From: a virus
DNA: 35,611 nucleotides
Virus record (IMG/VR): IMGVR_UViG_3300044591_000895
Location: 1-35,611 of that record
Direction: 5' to 3' (one strand)
Position 1 is the first letter of the stretch, and each line of letters opens with the position of its first letter. Position numbers and translations under genes: made by a program. Under the pieces are notes generated by a model. The model was not told the DNA's origin. It was given only the letters and a program-made list of their open reading frames with translations, and did not search any database. Positions 20,410 to 27,967 of this stretch are shown piece by piece.

Positions 20410-20416
20410 TATTTAT
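20410..20416 (-). promoter_or_regulatory. Candidate late promoter box ATAAATA
   Basis: CATAAATA on the minus strand, 22 nt before the ATG at 20387; probable promoter for the 105-aa protein and the collagen-like protein together. Confidence 0.6.
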
Positions 20417-21345
20417 GAGTTTGTGGAGAAATAGACTCTTCCCACACTTATTCCACTAGAAAAGGGGACTCCATTTTGATATAAAGAACCAGTGAAATTA
20501 ATATCATTAATAACGTCTAACTGATACATTGTAGAAATACCAGAGACATTAATATGATTAAGTGTGGCGCCAGTAGTGTGAAGAGTATTTCCTCCTACTT
20601 GAACTCCATTGATATGGTGAAGTGTAACTCCTACACCTACATTAATTTGGTTAACAATACCATCCAAGGTAATACTAGAAGTACCAATGGTAAGAATACC
20701 AGTAACTCTTGCATCACCTTCTACAATTAAATCTGTCGATCCACTTCCAATAACAACATTACCTAAAGTACTAATACCACTTACATTCAGAGTATTTAAA
20801 TCAGTATGGTCAACAACAACTAAATTATTAACTTGTAAATCATCAAGTTGGGATAGATTTACATTGAATGGAGCTGCGTCAACCCATACAGCAGTGCTTC
20901 CAATACCTAATGTAACCTCATCATACCAAACAAAAGTTCTACCATAATCAGGACTATACCATAAGTCTCCATTGCTTGGTGATAGAGGAGCAATGGTTCC
21001 AATACTAACTGCTCCACCACCGCCACCACCAGTGATATTAATGGTAGCAATACCAGCAGAAACAGTAACTGTAGAGATACCAGGACCACGAAAATCTAAG
21101 ACAGTTGCTCCAGTTCCTACGGTTCCTCCTGCGGTAGCAACACCAACACCAGATAAAATGTTCTGGAGATATCTACCATCTCCATAGAAACTTGTAGCAG
21201 TTACTATACCACTAACTCCCAAAGAACCAACAACATCCAGATCATACTGTGGATTTGTGGTTCCTATACCAACTCTATCATTAGAAATATCTACAAAAAT
21301 ATTATTATCACTAACTAAATCTGCCGATTGTCGTGATTTTCCCAT
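20413..21345 (-). CDS. Tail fibre protein, 310 aa
   Basis: Opens with NNIFVDISNDRVGIGTTNPQ, the NRVGIGT-NP module found in many fibre shafts, also present in the giant fibre. SGIVTATSFYGDGRYLQNIL gives the fibre repeat signature. The middle has NGDLWYSPDYGRTFVWYDE, a small Trp-rich beta fold common in cyanophage fibres, and the rest is made of VSGISTLGNVVIGSG-type shaft repeats. The end (FSSGISVGRVYFSTNS) is short, with no S74 chaperone, so this fibre probably relies on another chaperone or is a shaft segment. Late box 25 nt upstream. Confidence 0.82.
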   Translation of the reverse strand: MGKSRQSADLVSDNNIFVDISNDRVGIGTTNPQYDLDVVGSLGVSGIVTATSFYGDGRYLQNILSGVGVATAGGTVGTGATVLDFRGPGISTVTVSAGIATINITGGGGGGAVSIGTIAPLSPSNGDLWYSPDYGRTFVWYDEVTLGIGSTAVWVDAAPFNVNLSQLDDLQVNNLVVVDHTDLNTLNVSGISTLGNVVIGSGSTDLIVEGDARVTGILTIGTSSITLDGIVNQINVGVGVTLHHINGVQVGGNTLHTTGATLNHINVSGISTMYQLDVINDINFTGSLYQNGVPFSSGISVGRVYFSTNS

Positions 21346-21370
21346 TTACAACAATACTCTTCTTATTTTT

Positions 21371-21377
21371 TATTTAT
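21371..21377 (-). promoter_or_regulatory. Candidate late promoter box ATAAATA
   Basis: GATAAATA on the minus strand, 25 nt before the ATG at 21345; it overlaps the stop region of the methyltransferase gene. Confidence 0.55.
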
Positions 21378-22618
21378 CCGTTGGAACTTAAGATGTATTT
21401 TTTCGCGTGATTAATTCCTTCAATAATGGATTTCATTTGTTTAATAATCGTTTTATCTACTAAATCTGGATGCACCCACCAGTCTTCAAAGTTTGATTTA
21501 CCATCAGGAGATAAGTCATTAACAACTAATTTATATCCTTTACTCTTTAGGAACTTTCTTGATTTTTCTCTATAAGACCGAGTAACATCAACATAATAAT
21601 CGTGTTCGTAAGTAATCACAGCAAACTTATACTCATCAAAAGGTATTCTTAACATACACTCATAGGTATTTCTTGCTGGTTCAATATCCAATTGAAGATA
21701 ATCAATCACATTTCCTTCAAAGTTTTCATTCAAAAGTTTTTCATAATCAATCGTCAAAGCATTGTCGTGAAGTAAGTTTGCTTTTCTATGTTTTCTATAA
21801 TTTTCAATAAACTTTGCATCATATTCAATGGATATTCCAGTCCAATTATAATTTTTCTCAAGTAGTGCAGTATTATTTCCTTTAAATGGTTCAGCACCTC
21901 CTATTTCTAAGAAAGTTCCATTCTTCTTACCATTCAACATAGAAAGGATAAACATATCCTGATAAATTTGAGAATAGTTTCTTTCAATTAAATGTGAATC
22001 ATTAAACTTAAATCTTAACTTTGAATGTTCTTCTTTCTCATAAGTATGAAATGCTTGAGACTCTGGACCAGAACCAAGACGAGTAATATTATTTTCTACA
22101 GAAACCTTATGAGTTTCATCCATTTCATTCCAGTATTCATCAACAAGAGAATGGAGCAATTCTCTACATTCCATTCCCTTTCCCCACCACCAAGCAGCAA
22201 CTGCTTTTTGGAAGATTAGTAAATACTTTCCTTGAAACTCTGGAATATCAAGAGTTTCAAAATCATCACGATAATGATTTAATCCTAGATGTGGATAGAT
22301 ATATGCATTTTGTCGTTCTTGCTTTCTTTCATACAGTAGTGATAAGAAATAATATGCTTCTGGTCTTTCTGGTAAAAGTGTAAGAGCATTTTCTAAAAGA
22401 ATCTTTTCAGTACCTTCTCTCGAACCTTGATTATTATGACAAAATGATGCACGAATAAGTGCTTGATATGCAAGATTATTATCTTCTGCTCTTTCTGCTG
22501 CTCTTAAGTAATAAGTATGTGCTGGTGCATTATGTCCCTGATTCTCATACCATCTTGCAAGAACATAATTTTTCCCTGCGTTTTCTGTGTCTAAAGAAAA
22601 TTCAATCAGTTCATTCAT
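21374..22618 (-). CDS. TPR domain plus FkbM-type methyltransferase
   Basis: A 414-aa two-part protein. Residues 15-200 look like TPR helix pairs (AGKNYVLARWYENQGHNAPA; PERPEAYYFLSLLYERK). Residues 215-375 are a SAM-dependent methyltransferase: SQIYQDMFIL, the SAM loop TFLEIGGAEPFKGNNT (235-250), SIEYD (263-267), and LQLDIEP near 308-314. This is the FkbM pattern, which in other systems methylates a sugar or hydroxyl group; the TPR part may bind the target. It overlaps the GH130-like gene by 8 nt, with GAGG about nine bases ahead of its ATG. Such enzymes are typical of glycan-decorating loci. Confidence 0.88.
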   Translation of the reverse strand: MNELIEFSLDTENAGKNYVLARWYENQGHNAPAHTYYLRAAERAEDNNLAYQALIRASFCHNNQGSREGTEKILLENALTLLPERPEAYYFLSLLYERKQERQNAYIYPHLGLNHYRDDFETLDIPEFQGKYLLIFQKAVAAWWWGKGMECRELLHSLVDEYWNEMDETHKVSVENNITRLGSGPESQAFHTYEKEEHSKLRFKFNDSHLIERNYSQIYQDMFILSMLNGKKNGTFLEIGGAEPFKGNNTALLEKNYNWTGISIEYDAKFIENYRKHRKANLLHDNALTIDYEKLLNENFEGNVIDYLQLDIEPARNTYECMLRIPFDEYKFAVITYEHDYYVDVTRSYREKSRKFLKSKGYKLVVNDLSPDGKSNFEDWWVHPDLVDKTIIKQMKSIIEGINHAKKYILSSNG

Positions 22619-23585
22619 TGATAAAGTCCTCTACGAAAGATTGTGATACTTGAAGAATATATGCTGCGTTATCTTGTGCCCCAAAAGTGAATAAGAAGTC
22701 ATTATTATACTTTGCTAATCCACAACAGAATTCAATTTTCATATTCAAAAATGAGAATAACTTTGAGAACTTTTGATTCTTAAAGTCCTTATCCCAGTAG
22801 ATAAATCTATGTCTATATGTTGCGTTCTTATTTCCTTGCTCTGATTTATATAATTCCGTTTCGTGAACCAGTGTTAGATATCCACCATTCCATTCAATGA
22901 CCTGAGAACCACCTCTCATATCATTTTTCATTGGAGTATATTCTGTTGTCTCAAATACTTCTGTTGGTTGTCCGTTAGGATTAAACTTCATCAATGCAGT
23001 TGGGTTGGACCACTTCAAAAGATGAAATGGTCTTCCTTCGATAGGAGTACAGTTTTTCATACAGTACTCATTGTCTGGCGGAGGACCTGGAATACGATAT
23101 CTTGAAACTTCTTTGACTTGAGTATCATCAAACTCAAGTTCTGAAAGTTCCATTCTTCCAGTACCTTTGGTATCTAAATCTCTTCTTACACCGATTCCAT
23201 AAATTTTATTTTCCCATTGAATGAGACGAACATCTTCTAGTCCAACAAATTCCCATTGAGGTTCATAAGTATCAAACTGTGATGTGTCTATTTTTGTATA
23301 ATAAACAGTATCTAAGTTTTCATCAAGTTCTGTAATGTAATTGGTTGTCCTTAGACGCATATCATTTTCTGGATGAATATACGACAAAGGACCCCACATA
23401 TGCTCAAAACGATTTAGTTCTGAGTGATATAAGGTGTAATTGACATTGCGAATATTGACGATTATTTTACCATCTAAAACCATCACTGAAGGATTCGTGA
23501 GTGATGGTCCCGAAAGGTCTTGTGAATTAATCAGTAATGGTTTTATTTTTCCACCATTATCTAGTGCAAGTTTTACAAAATTCAT
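22611..23585 (-). CDS. GH130-like five-bladed propeller glycosidase or phosphorylase
   Basis: A 324-aa protein with blade motifs of the GH130 and related mannoside phosphorylase group: NPSVMVLDGK (31-40), GLEDVRLI (115-122), RGGSQVIEWNGGYLTLVHE (224-242), and EFCCGLAKYNNDFLFTFG (285-302), then D305. The group phosphorolyses beta-mannosides, though many members are poorly known and may only bind sugars. The acidic proton donor cannot be fixed without alignment. With FkbM downstream it forms a two-gene sugar-related unit embedded between two fibres. The start codon at 23585 lacks a good Shine-Dalgarno sequence. It has an ATAAATA box 53 nt upstream, inside the giant fibre gene. Confidence 0.75.
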   Translation of the reverse strand: MNFVKLALDNGGKIKPLLINSQDLSGPSLTNPSVMVLDGKIIVNIRNVNYTLYHSELNRFEHMWGPLSYIHPENDMRLRTTNYITELDENLDTVYYTKIDTSQFDTYEPQWEFVGLEDVRLIQWENKIYGIGVRRDLDTKGTGRMELSELEFDDTQVKEVSRYRIPGPPPDNEYCMKNCTPIEGRPFHLLKWSNPTALMKFNPNGQPTEVFETTEYTPMKNDMRGGSQVIEWNGGYLTLVHETELYKSEQGNKNATYRHRFIYWDKDFKNQKFSKLFSFLNMKIEFCCGLAKYNNDFLFTFGAQDNAAYILQVSQSFVEDFINE

Positions 23586-23603
23586 ATTGAAAATAACAAA
23601 TTA

Positions 23604-26600
23604 TTATTTTTTAAGTGATCGGATTTCTTCCCTGAGAGTATTTATTTGCTCTTGTTGCTCCTTAATTGCTTCAATCATAACACCAATTAGACCATTATAA
23701 TTAACAGATTTGGTTTCAGTATCTGCAACAAGTTCTGGAAGAACTTTTTCAACTTCTTGTGCTACAACACCAACTGATGGTTTTTGATTTTCTTTCCAAT
23801 CAAATCTTACACCACGAATTTCTTGAATAGTATCTAATGCATTTTCAAAGGTTTGGATATTATCTTTGAGGTTAACATCAGAAGTTGAGTTTAAATCAGT
23901 ACAGGTGATTGTTCCGTTGACTTGGAGTTTTGTTGATGGATTATTAGTTCCTATGCCAACATTATCACTTTCATTGATAATAAATCTTGGAGTATAAGTT
24001 GCAGAAGAACTATCAAATACTGTTGTTCCTACTGGTGCTGTTGTTGTTGATGTTGGATTAGTAACAATAGATACTTGAGCACTATTTGTAATATTATAAA
24101 CAAGTTTTGTATATGCTGTAGCAGTGTGTTGTGCCCAAATTTCCGTGGTATTATTTGTAGAAATACCAATAATTCTTGCATCATTTCTTACTGAACCATA
24201 CGACTCATACTTATAATCAAAACCTTCTCTGTTGGAGAAAGTCATTTTGAATGGAGTCATTGTGTCCTTGGTCCATCCACCCATTACACCTTCAATCATT
24301 AAATGGTCATATGTGCCATTACTTGATACTGGAAGTGTTGCTATTTTATAGTATGTTGTAGATACAGGGGCAGTAAGAATCCAACCATTACCAAATGTGG
24401 AGTTTGAATATGAAGTATTAATATTTGGATCTATACCTTTTGATGCTACTAATGTTCCTGCTGTTGCAATACCAGTAATATTAGCACTACCAACCACATC
24501 CAGTTTTGATGATGGATTTGTTATTCCTATACCAAGATTACCCTGTGGAGAAATTCGCATCCTTTCCGGAGCACTTTCCCATCCACCATCAACTGTATTA
24601 GTAAAGAATCTAATACCACCATTAACGCTTGTTGAGTTTGAAAAATTTAAACTATTATCATTAGTTCCATCTGAATTACCACACCAAACAGAACCATTTT
24701 CTACTCCTCCATCATTTTTAAAGATGATATATGAATTGTCTCCCTCATTATTATTATCAGTATCTGCCTCAATATAAACTCTACAATCTCCGGAAGTTCC
24801 AGAAGAGATATGGAGTTGTCCTGATGGATTTGTGATTCCTATACCAACATTTCCATTGAGTCTATAAATGTCATTACCAGTTCCTGCAGTCCATCTAGAA
24901 GCAACAAACTGAGTTCCGTTCTGCCTAAAAGTTCCCGTAAAGTTAATGTCACCATTAACATCAAGAGTATACTGTGGACTTGCGGTTGCTATTCCAAGAC
25001 TACCGGTTAATGCATTATAAACAAAGTTTCTTGTACTTGCTCCCTTTGCTGTTTGATTGCTTCCAGTTGCTCCAACCATAACTGGATACAACGTTGTGGT
25101 TGAAGTATCATCAGTAGCATTAATTGTTGTTGAAGGGCCCGCATCACCTGTTCTTGAAAATTCAACCGCAAGGGGGGCACCATTTGTAGGTAAAGACCCA
25201 GATATATGAGCAACTGGAATTTTATAATATCCAGAAGCAACTGTAACTGCTCCAGTAATACTCCAGACATTTATAGTTGTGTCTCCACTTTGAACAGTTA
25301 AGTAACCTTTAGGAGAACCAGTTGAATCATCCCAAGTGTCATACCAAGTTGTTTGTGGATCCGAATTTAAATCATTAATATCAATATAAATGAAACTTAC
25401 TGATCCAATTGTTCCGCTATTATATCTTATAGTTCCATTACCAGGATCACTATCTGTAGTGGTTGTGCTGAATATGTAAGGAACTCCACCAGTCGTGCCA
25501 GTTATACCCTGTATACCTTGAATTCCCTGTGCAGCAAAAAGACCATCAAGTCCTTGAACACCTTGAACACCTTGAGTACCCTGCAATCCTTGTAATCCTT
25601 GAACACCTTGAACACCTTGAGTACCCTGCAATCCTTGTAATCCTTGAGTGCCTTGTATTCCTTGGGTTCCTTGAGTTCCTTGAACACCCTGAGATCCAAC
25701 TACATTAGCAAGTTCATAAGCATAAATGACTGGACCAGTATTTTCACCAAAGTTAAAATTAGCTCCAGCCAAAAATGTAACTTTTAAATTATATGAATAT
25801 GTTCCAGCAGCAGGAGTATCAATTACAGAAATTGCATATGGGGAGTTTTCACTTCCAGCAGAACCTTCAAATTGAACATCATTTCCAATTGGAGTTGAAT
25901 CTCTGTATAGTTGAATACGACCCCAAGCGCCGGCGCCTAAGTTTTCCGCATCGCCAGTTACAGTAACCTGAACTGGATTTCCATTAGTTGTAATAGTAGT
26001 TGTAACAATACCGACTGGGAAAGAAGATACAGTTACTTTTGATCCAAGAGTTTGGGAGTAATTTAATGATCCATTAATTGCTCTAGGACCTTGAACACCC
26101 TGTGTTCCTTGAACACCTTGAGGTCCTTGAATTCCTTGAATGCCTTGCGTTCCCTGAGTTCCTGTAGTTCCTTGAACACCCTGTGTTCCTTGAGTTCCTT
26201 GAACACCTTGTGTTCCTTGAGTTCCTTGAATACCTTGTGTTCCTTGAATTCCTTCTAAACCTTGAACACCTTGAATACCCTGGATTCCTTGAGTTCCTTG
26301 AATTCCTTCTAAACCTTGAACACCCTGAGTTCCTTGAGTTCCTTGAATGCCTTGTGTTCCTTGAGGTCCTTCTAAACCTTGAACACCTTGAGTTCCTTGA
26401 GGTCCTTGAATGCCTTGTGTTCCTTGAGTTCCTTCTAAACCTTGAACACCCTGAGTTCCTTGAGTTCCTTGAATGCCTTGTGTTCCTTGAATACCTTGTG
26501 TTCCTTGAGGTCCTTGAACACCTTGAGTTCCTTGAGCACCAGTGTCTCCAACATCACCAGTACGAGCAAATGTAATAATAACATCCAAATTATTGGTAAA

Positions 26601-27674
26601 TGAAGTGCTTACACCAGAACTATAAGATACTGGAACTGCAAAATAATTTGTATATTCTGTATGTAATCCTACAATAGAAAATAGAGTAAAGTTAGCAGTG
26701 TTTCCTTTTTCGGCAACAGTAAAATGTCCTTTGATTGCTGATGTTGAATCATCAATTGTTTGGAGGAAACTTGTAATGTCTACAAAGTTATCATCATCAT
26801 TGTGAATATAAAGATAATTTGCTGTGCTAATTCCAGATTGATTAAATCTTAATTTTCCTTGTCCTGGATCACTATTTGTGATTGTAGTATCAAATGTATA
26901 ATCAAATGCTGCTCCACCAAAACTACCTTCGCGACCTTGAATTCCCGTATTTCCTTGAATACCTTGAATACCTTGAGTACCCTGTAATCCTTGTAATCCT
27001 TGAATACCTTGTGTTCCTTGAATTCCTTCTAAACCTTGAACACCTTGAATACCCTGGATTCCTTGAGTTCCTTGAGTACCTAGATTTCCCTGAATACCTG
27101 TGGTTCCTTGAACACCTTGAATACCTTGAGGACCTGCAGATTCAAATGAAATTACATCAACAACATCTCCATTACTAGCACCAACATTAAGGACAATACT
27201 AGTTCCATTTGTCGCAGTGTACTCATCATCACTTAATCGCACACCATTCAAATAAACATCAACATATCCAACAACATAATTTACTGTAAATGTTGTTTGT
27301 CCTGAAGTTGCTACAAAATTAGTTTCCTGTCTAGAAAAACCAATTCCTTCACTGCCTTGGATACCTTGAGTTCCTTGAGTGCCTAGATTTCCCTGAACAC
27401 CTTGAATACCTTGAATACCCTGGATTCCTTGAGTTCCTGCGCCAGTATGTCCTTGAACACCATTATGCCCTTGAGGTCCTTGAATACCCTGAATACCTTG
27501 AGCGCCAATTTGGACTACAGTAGTTCCAATTCCTACACCAAGAGTATCTTGACGAATGAATACTTTTCCATCATAATGATTAATAGCTATCTCTCCAAGA
27601 CCCAACTGTTCAACAGTAGGCACTTTTCCCTGAACAAGAGATCTCTTTACGCGAATGATCGGATTAGTATTCAT
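23604..27674 (-). CDS. Giant collagen-like tail fibre with S74 self-cleaving chaperone
   Basis: A 1356-aa fibre. The head (residues 1-55) has a PTVEQLGLGEIAINHYDGKV attachment motif. Four collagen-like blocks lie at about 57-111, 181-250, 374-530 and 659-729, nearly all Gly-X-Gln with X being Ile, Val, Thr, Pro or Leu. Between them are compact beta domains (around 112-180, 251-373 and 531-658). Shaft repeats with NVGIGITNPSG modules follow. The end is a Peptidase_S74 intramolecular chaperone with S1265 and K1270 in SDVNLKDNI as the catalytic pair, then a coiled coil (IKEQQEQINTLREEIRSLKK). The chaperone helps trimer folding and then cuts itself off. A GAGG lies four bases ahead of the ATG at 27674. 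Confidence 0.93.
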   Translation of the reverse strand: MNTNPIIRVKRSLVQGKVPTVEQLGLGEIAINHYDGKVFIRQDTLGVGIGTTVVQIGAQGIQGIQGPQGHNGVQGHTGAGTQGIQGIQGIQGVQGNLGTQGTQGIQGSEGIGFSRQETNFVATSGQTTFTVNYVVGYVDVYLNGVRLSDDEYTATNGTSIVLNVGASNGDVVDVISFESAGPQGIQGVQGTTGIQGNLGTQGTQGIQGIQGVQGLEGIQGTQGIQGLQGLQGTQGIQGIQGNTGIQGREGSFGGAAFDYTFDTTITNSDPGQGKLRFNQSGISTANYLYIHNDDDNFVDITSFLQTIDDSTSAIKGHFTVAEKGNTANFTLFSIVGLHTEYTNYFAVPVSYSSGVSTSFTNNLDVIITFARTGDVGDTGAQGTQGVQGPQGTQGIQGTQGIQGTQGTQGVQGLEGTQGTQGIQGPQGTQGVQGLEGPQGTQGIQGTQGTQGVQGLEGIQGTQGIQGIQGVQGLEGIQGTQGIQGTQGTQGVQGTQGTQGVQGTTGTQGTQGIQGIQGPQGVQGTQGVQGPRAINGSLNYSQTLGSKVTVSSFPVGIVTTTITTNGNPVQVTVTGDAENLGAGAWGRIQLYRDSTPIGNDVQFEGSAGSENSPYAISVIDTPAAGTYSYNLKVTFLAGANFNFGENTGPVIYAYELANVVGSQGVQGTQGTQGIQGTQGLQGLQGTQGVQGVQGLQGLQGTQGVQGVQGLDGLFAAQGIQGIQGITGTTGGVPYIFSTTTTDSDPGNGTIRYNSGTIGSVSFIYIDINDLNSDPQTTWYDTWDDSTGSPKGYLTVQSGDTTINVWSITGAVTVASGYYKIPVAHISGSLPTNGAPLAVEFSRTGDAGPSTTINATDDTSTTTLYPVMVGATGSNQTAKGASTRNFVYNALTGSLGIATASPQYTLDVNGDINFTGTFRQNGTQFVASRWTAGTGNDIYRLNGNVGIGITNPSGQLHISSGTSGDCRVYIEADTDNNNEGDNSYIIFKNDGGVENGSVWCGNSDGTNDNSLNFSNSTSVNGGIRFFTNTVDGGWESAPERMRISPQGNLGIGITNPSSKLDVVGSANITGIATAGTLVASKGIDPNINTSYSNSTFGNGWILTAPVSTTYYKIATLPVSSNGTYDHLMIEGVMGGWTKDTMTPFKMTFSNREGFDYKYESYGSVRNDARIIGISTNNTTEIWAQHTATAYTKLVYNITNSAQVSIVTNPTSTTTAPVGTTVFDSSSATYTPRFIINESDNVGIGTNNPSTKLQVNGTITCTDLNSTSDVNLKDNIQTFENALDTIQEIRGVRFDWKENQKPSVGVVAQEVEKVLPELVADTETKSVNYNGLIGVMIEAIKEQQEQINTLREEIRSLKK
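23607..23882 (-). other. S74 chaperone domain within the giant fibre
   Basis: Marks the self-cleaving C-terminal 92 residues, starting at the catalytic serine. Domain order within: catalytic motif, EIRGVRFDWK, SVGVVAQEVEKVLPELV, then coiled coil. After trimerisation it is expected to be released from the mature fibre. Confidence 0.85.
23639..23645 (-). promoter_or_regulatory. Possible late promoter box inside the giant fibre gene
   Basis: AATAAATA on the minus strand, 53 nt before the GH130-like start at 23585, about the same distance as the box for the giant fibre itself. It lies in coding sequence, so chance is a real alternative. Confidence 0.3.
25488..25700 (-). repeat. Collagen-like Gly-X-Gln coding block 4
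   Basis: 9-bp-periodic DNA of the type CCTTGAACACCTTGAGTACC on the plus strand, encoding residues 659-729 of the giant fibre. Confidence 0.85.
26085..26555 (-). repeat. Collagen-like Gly-X-Gln coding block 3 (longest)
   Basis: About 157 residues of Gly-X-Gln, with GLEG interruptions at regular intervals (residues 413, 434, 455, 473). The DNA is highly periodic and could change length by recombination with the three sister blocks. Confidence 0.9.
26925..27134 (-). repeat. Collagen-like Gly-X-Gln coding block 2
   Basis: Encodes residues 181-250, including the non-Gln triplets NLG and NTG. Its units match those of blocks 1 and 3. Confidence 0.85.
27342..27506 (-). repeat. Collagen-like Gly-X-Gln coding block 1
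   Basis: Encodes residues 57-111 of the giant fibre, with one phase break (GHTGAGTQG) near residue 75. Confidence 0.85.
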
Positions 27675-27726
27675 TCAACCTCATCGGTGGTAGGAACCGT
27701 AGAAACTCTTATATAAGAGTTTTTAT

Positions 27727-27733
27727 TATTTAT
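27727..27733 (-). promoter_or_regulatory. Candidate late promoter box ATAAATA before the giant fibre
   Basis: AATAAATA on the minus strand, 52 nt before the ATG at 27674; overlaps the stop of the 62-aa gene. The longer leader than usual (about 45 nt) contains an ACTCTTATATAAGAGT inverted repeat. Confidence 0.5.
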
Positions 27734-27918
27734 TGGAAGTCTTCTTCCAACTTTGTTCCTCTTTTTGGTTTTCGTAACTTTTCAAGTTCTGCACTTAAAG
27801 CACTCACATTTGCATTTAATTTTTCCACTTGAGTTTCTAATACAATATTGGTATTATAAAGTTCAAATGCTTTTTGTTGATATTTTGCAAGAACCGCTTT
27901 TAAATCATCTTCAGACAT
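27730..27918 (-). CDS. 62-aa coiled-coil protein
   Basis: Starts MSEDDLKAVLAKYQQKAFEL and continues through a heptad-like stretch (IVLETQVEKLNANVSALSAE) to a charged tail (RKPKRGTKLEEDFQ). It should form a parallel coiled coil. It lies between two large fibres and has its own promoter and an upstream terminator, so it is made independently. A connector, trimerisation helper or chaperone for fibres is plausible by position only. The ATG sits right against the T-run of the terminator, and the GAGGAG in the hairpin is the only possible ribosome site. Confidence 0.75.
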   Translation of the reverse strand: MSEDDLKAVLAKYQQKAFELYNTNIVLETQVEKLNANVSALSAELEKLRKPKRGTKLEEDFQ

Positions 27919-27944
27919 AAAAAAAGAGGAGATAAACTCCTCTT
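27919..27944 (-). terminator. Intrinsic terminator after the 799-aa fibre
   Basis: On the minus strand AAGAGGAG, loop TTTAT, CTCCTCTT, followed by about five T up to the next ATG at 27918. An 8-bp stem. It ends transcripts from the 799-aa fibre gene, whose stop is at 27968. Confidence 0.85.
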
Positions 27945-27950
27945 ATTTAG
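27944..27950 (-). promoter_or_regulatory. Candidate late promoter box CTAAATA touching the terminator
   Basis: CTAAATA on the minus strand, 25 nt before the ATG at 27918 and directly against the terminator stem. A transcript from here would begin inside the hairpin and lose its 5' arm, so it would not be terminated. Confidence 0.5.
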
Positions 27951-27967
27951 AACTTATAATTTAGTTA

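Noticed and set aside
26085-26555. CRISPR-like array of short regular repeats
   Set aside because: The period is 9 nt or multiples and follows collagen codons in a clear reading frame. There are no unique spacers.
26183-26575. Plus-strand frame made of LEFLEHLV-type units
   Set aside because: It is the opposite strand of the Gly-X-Gln block and has no independent start signal.
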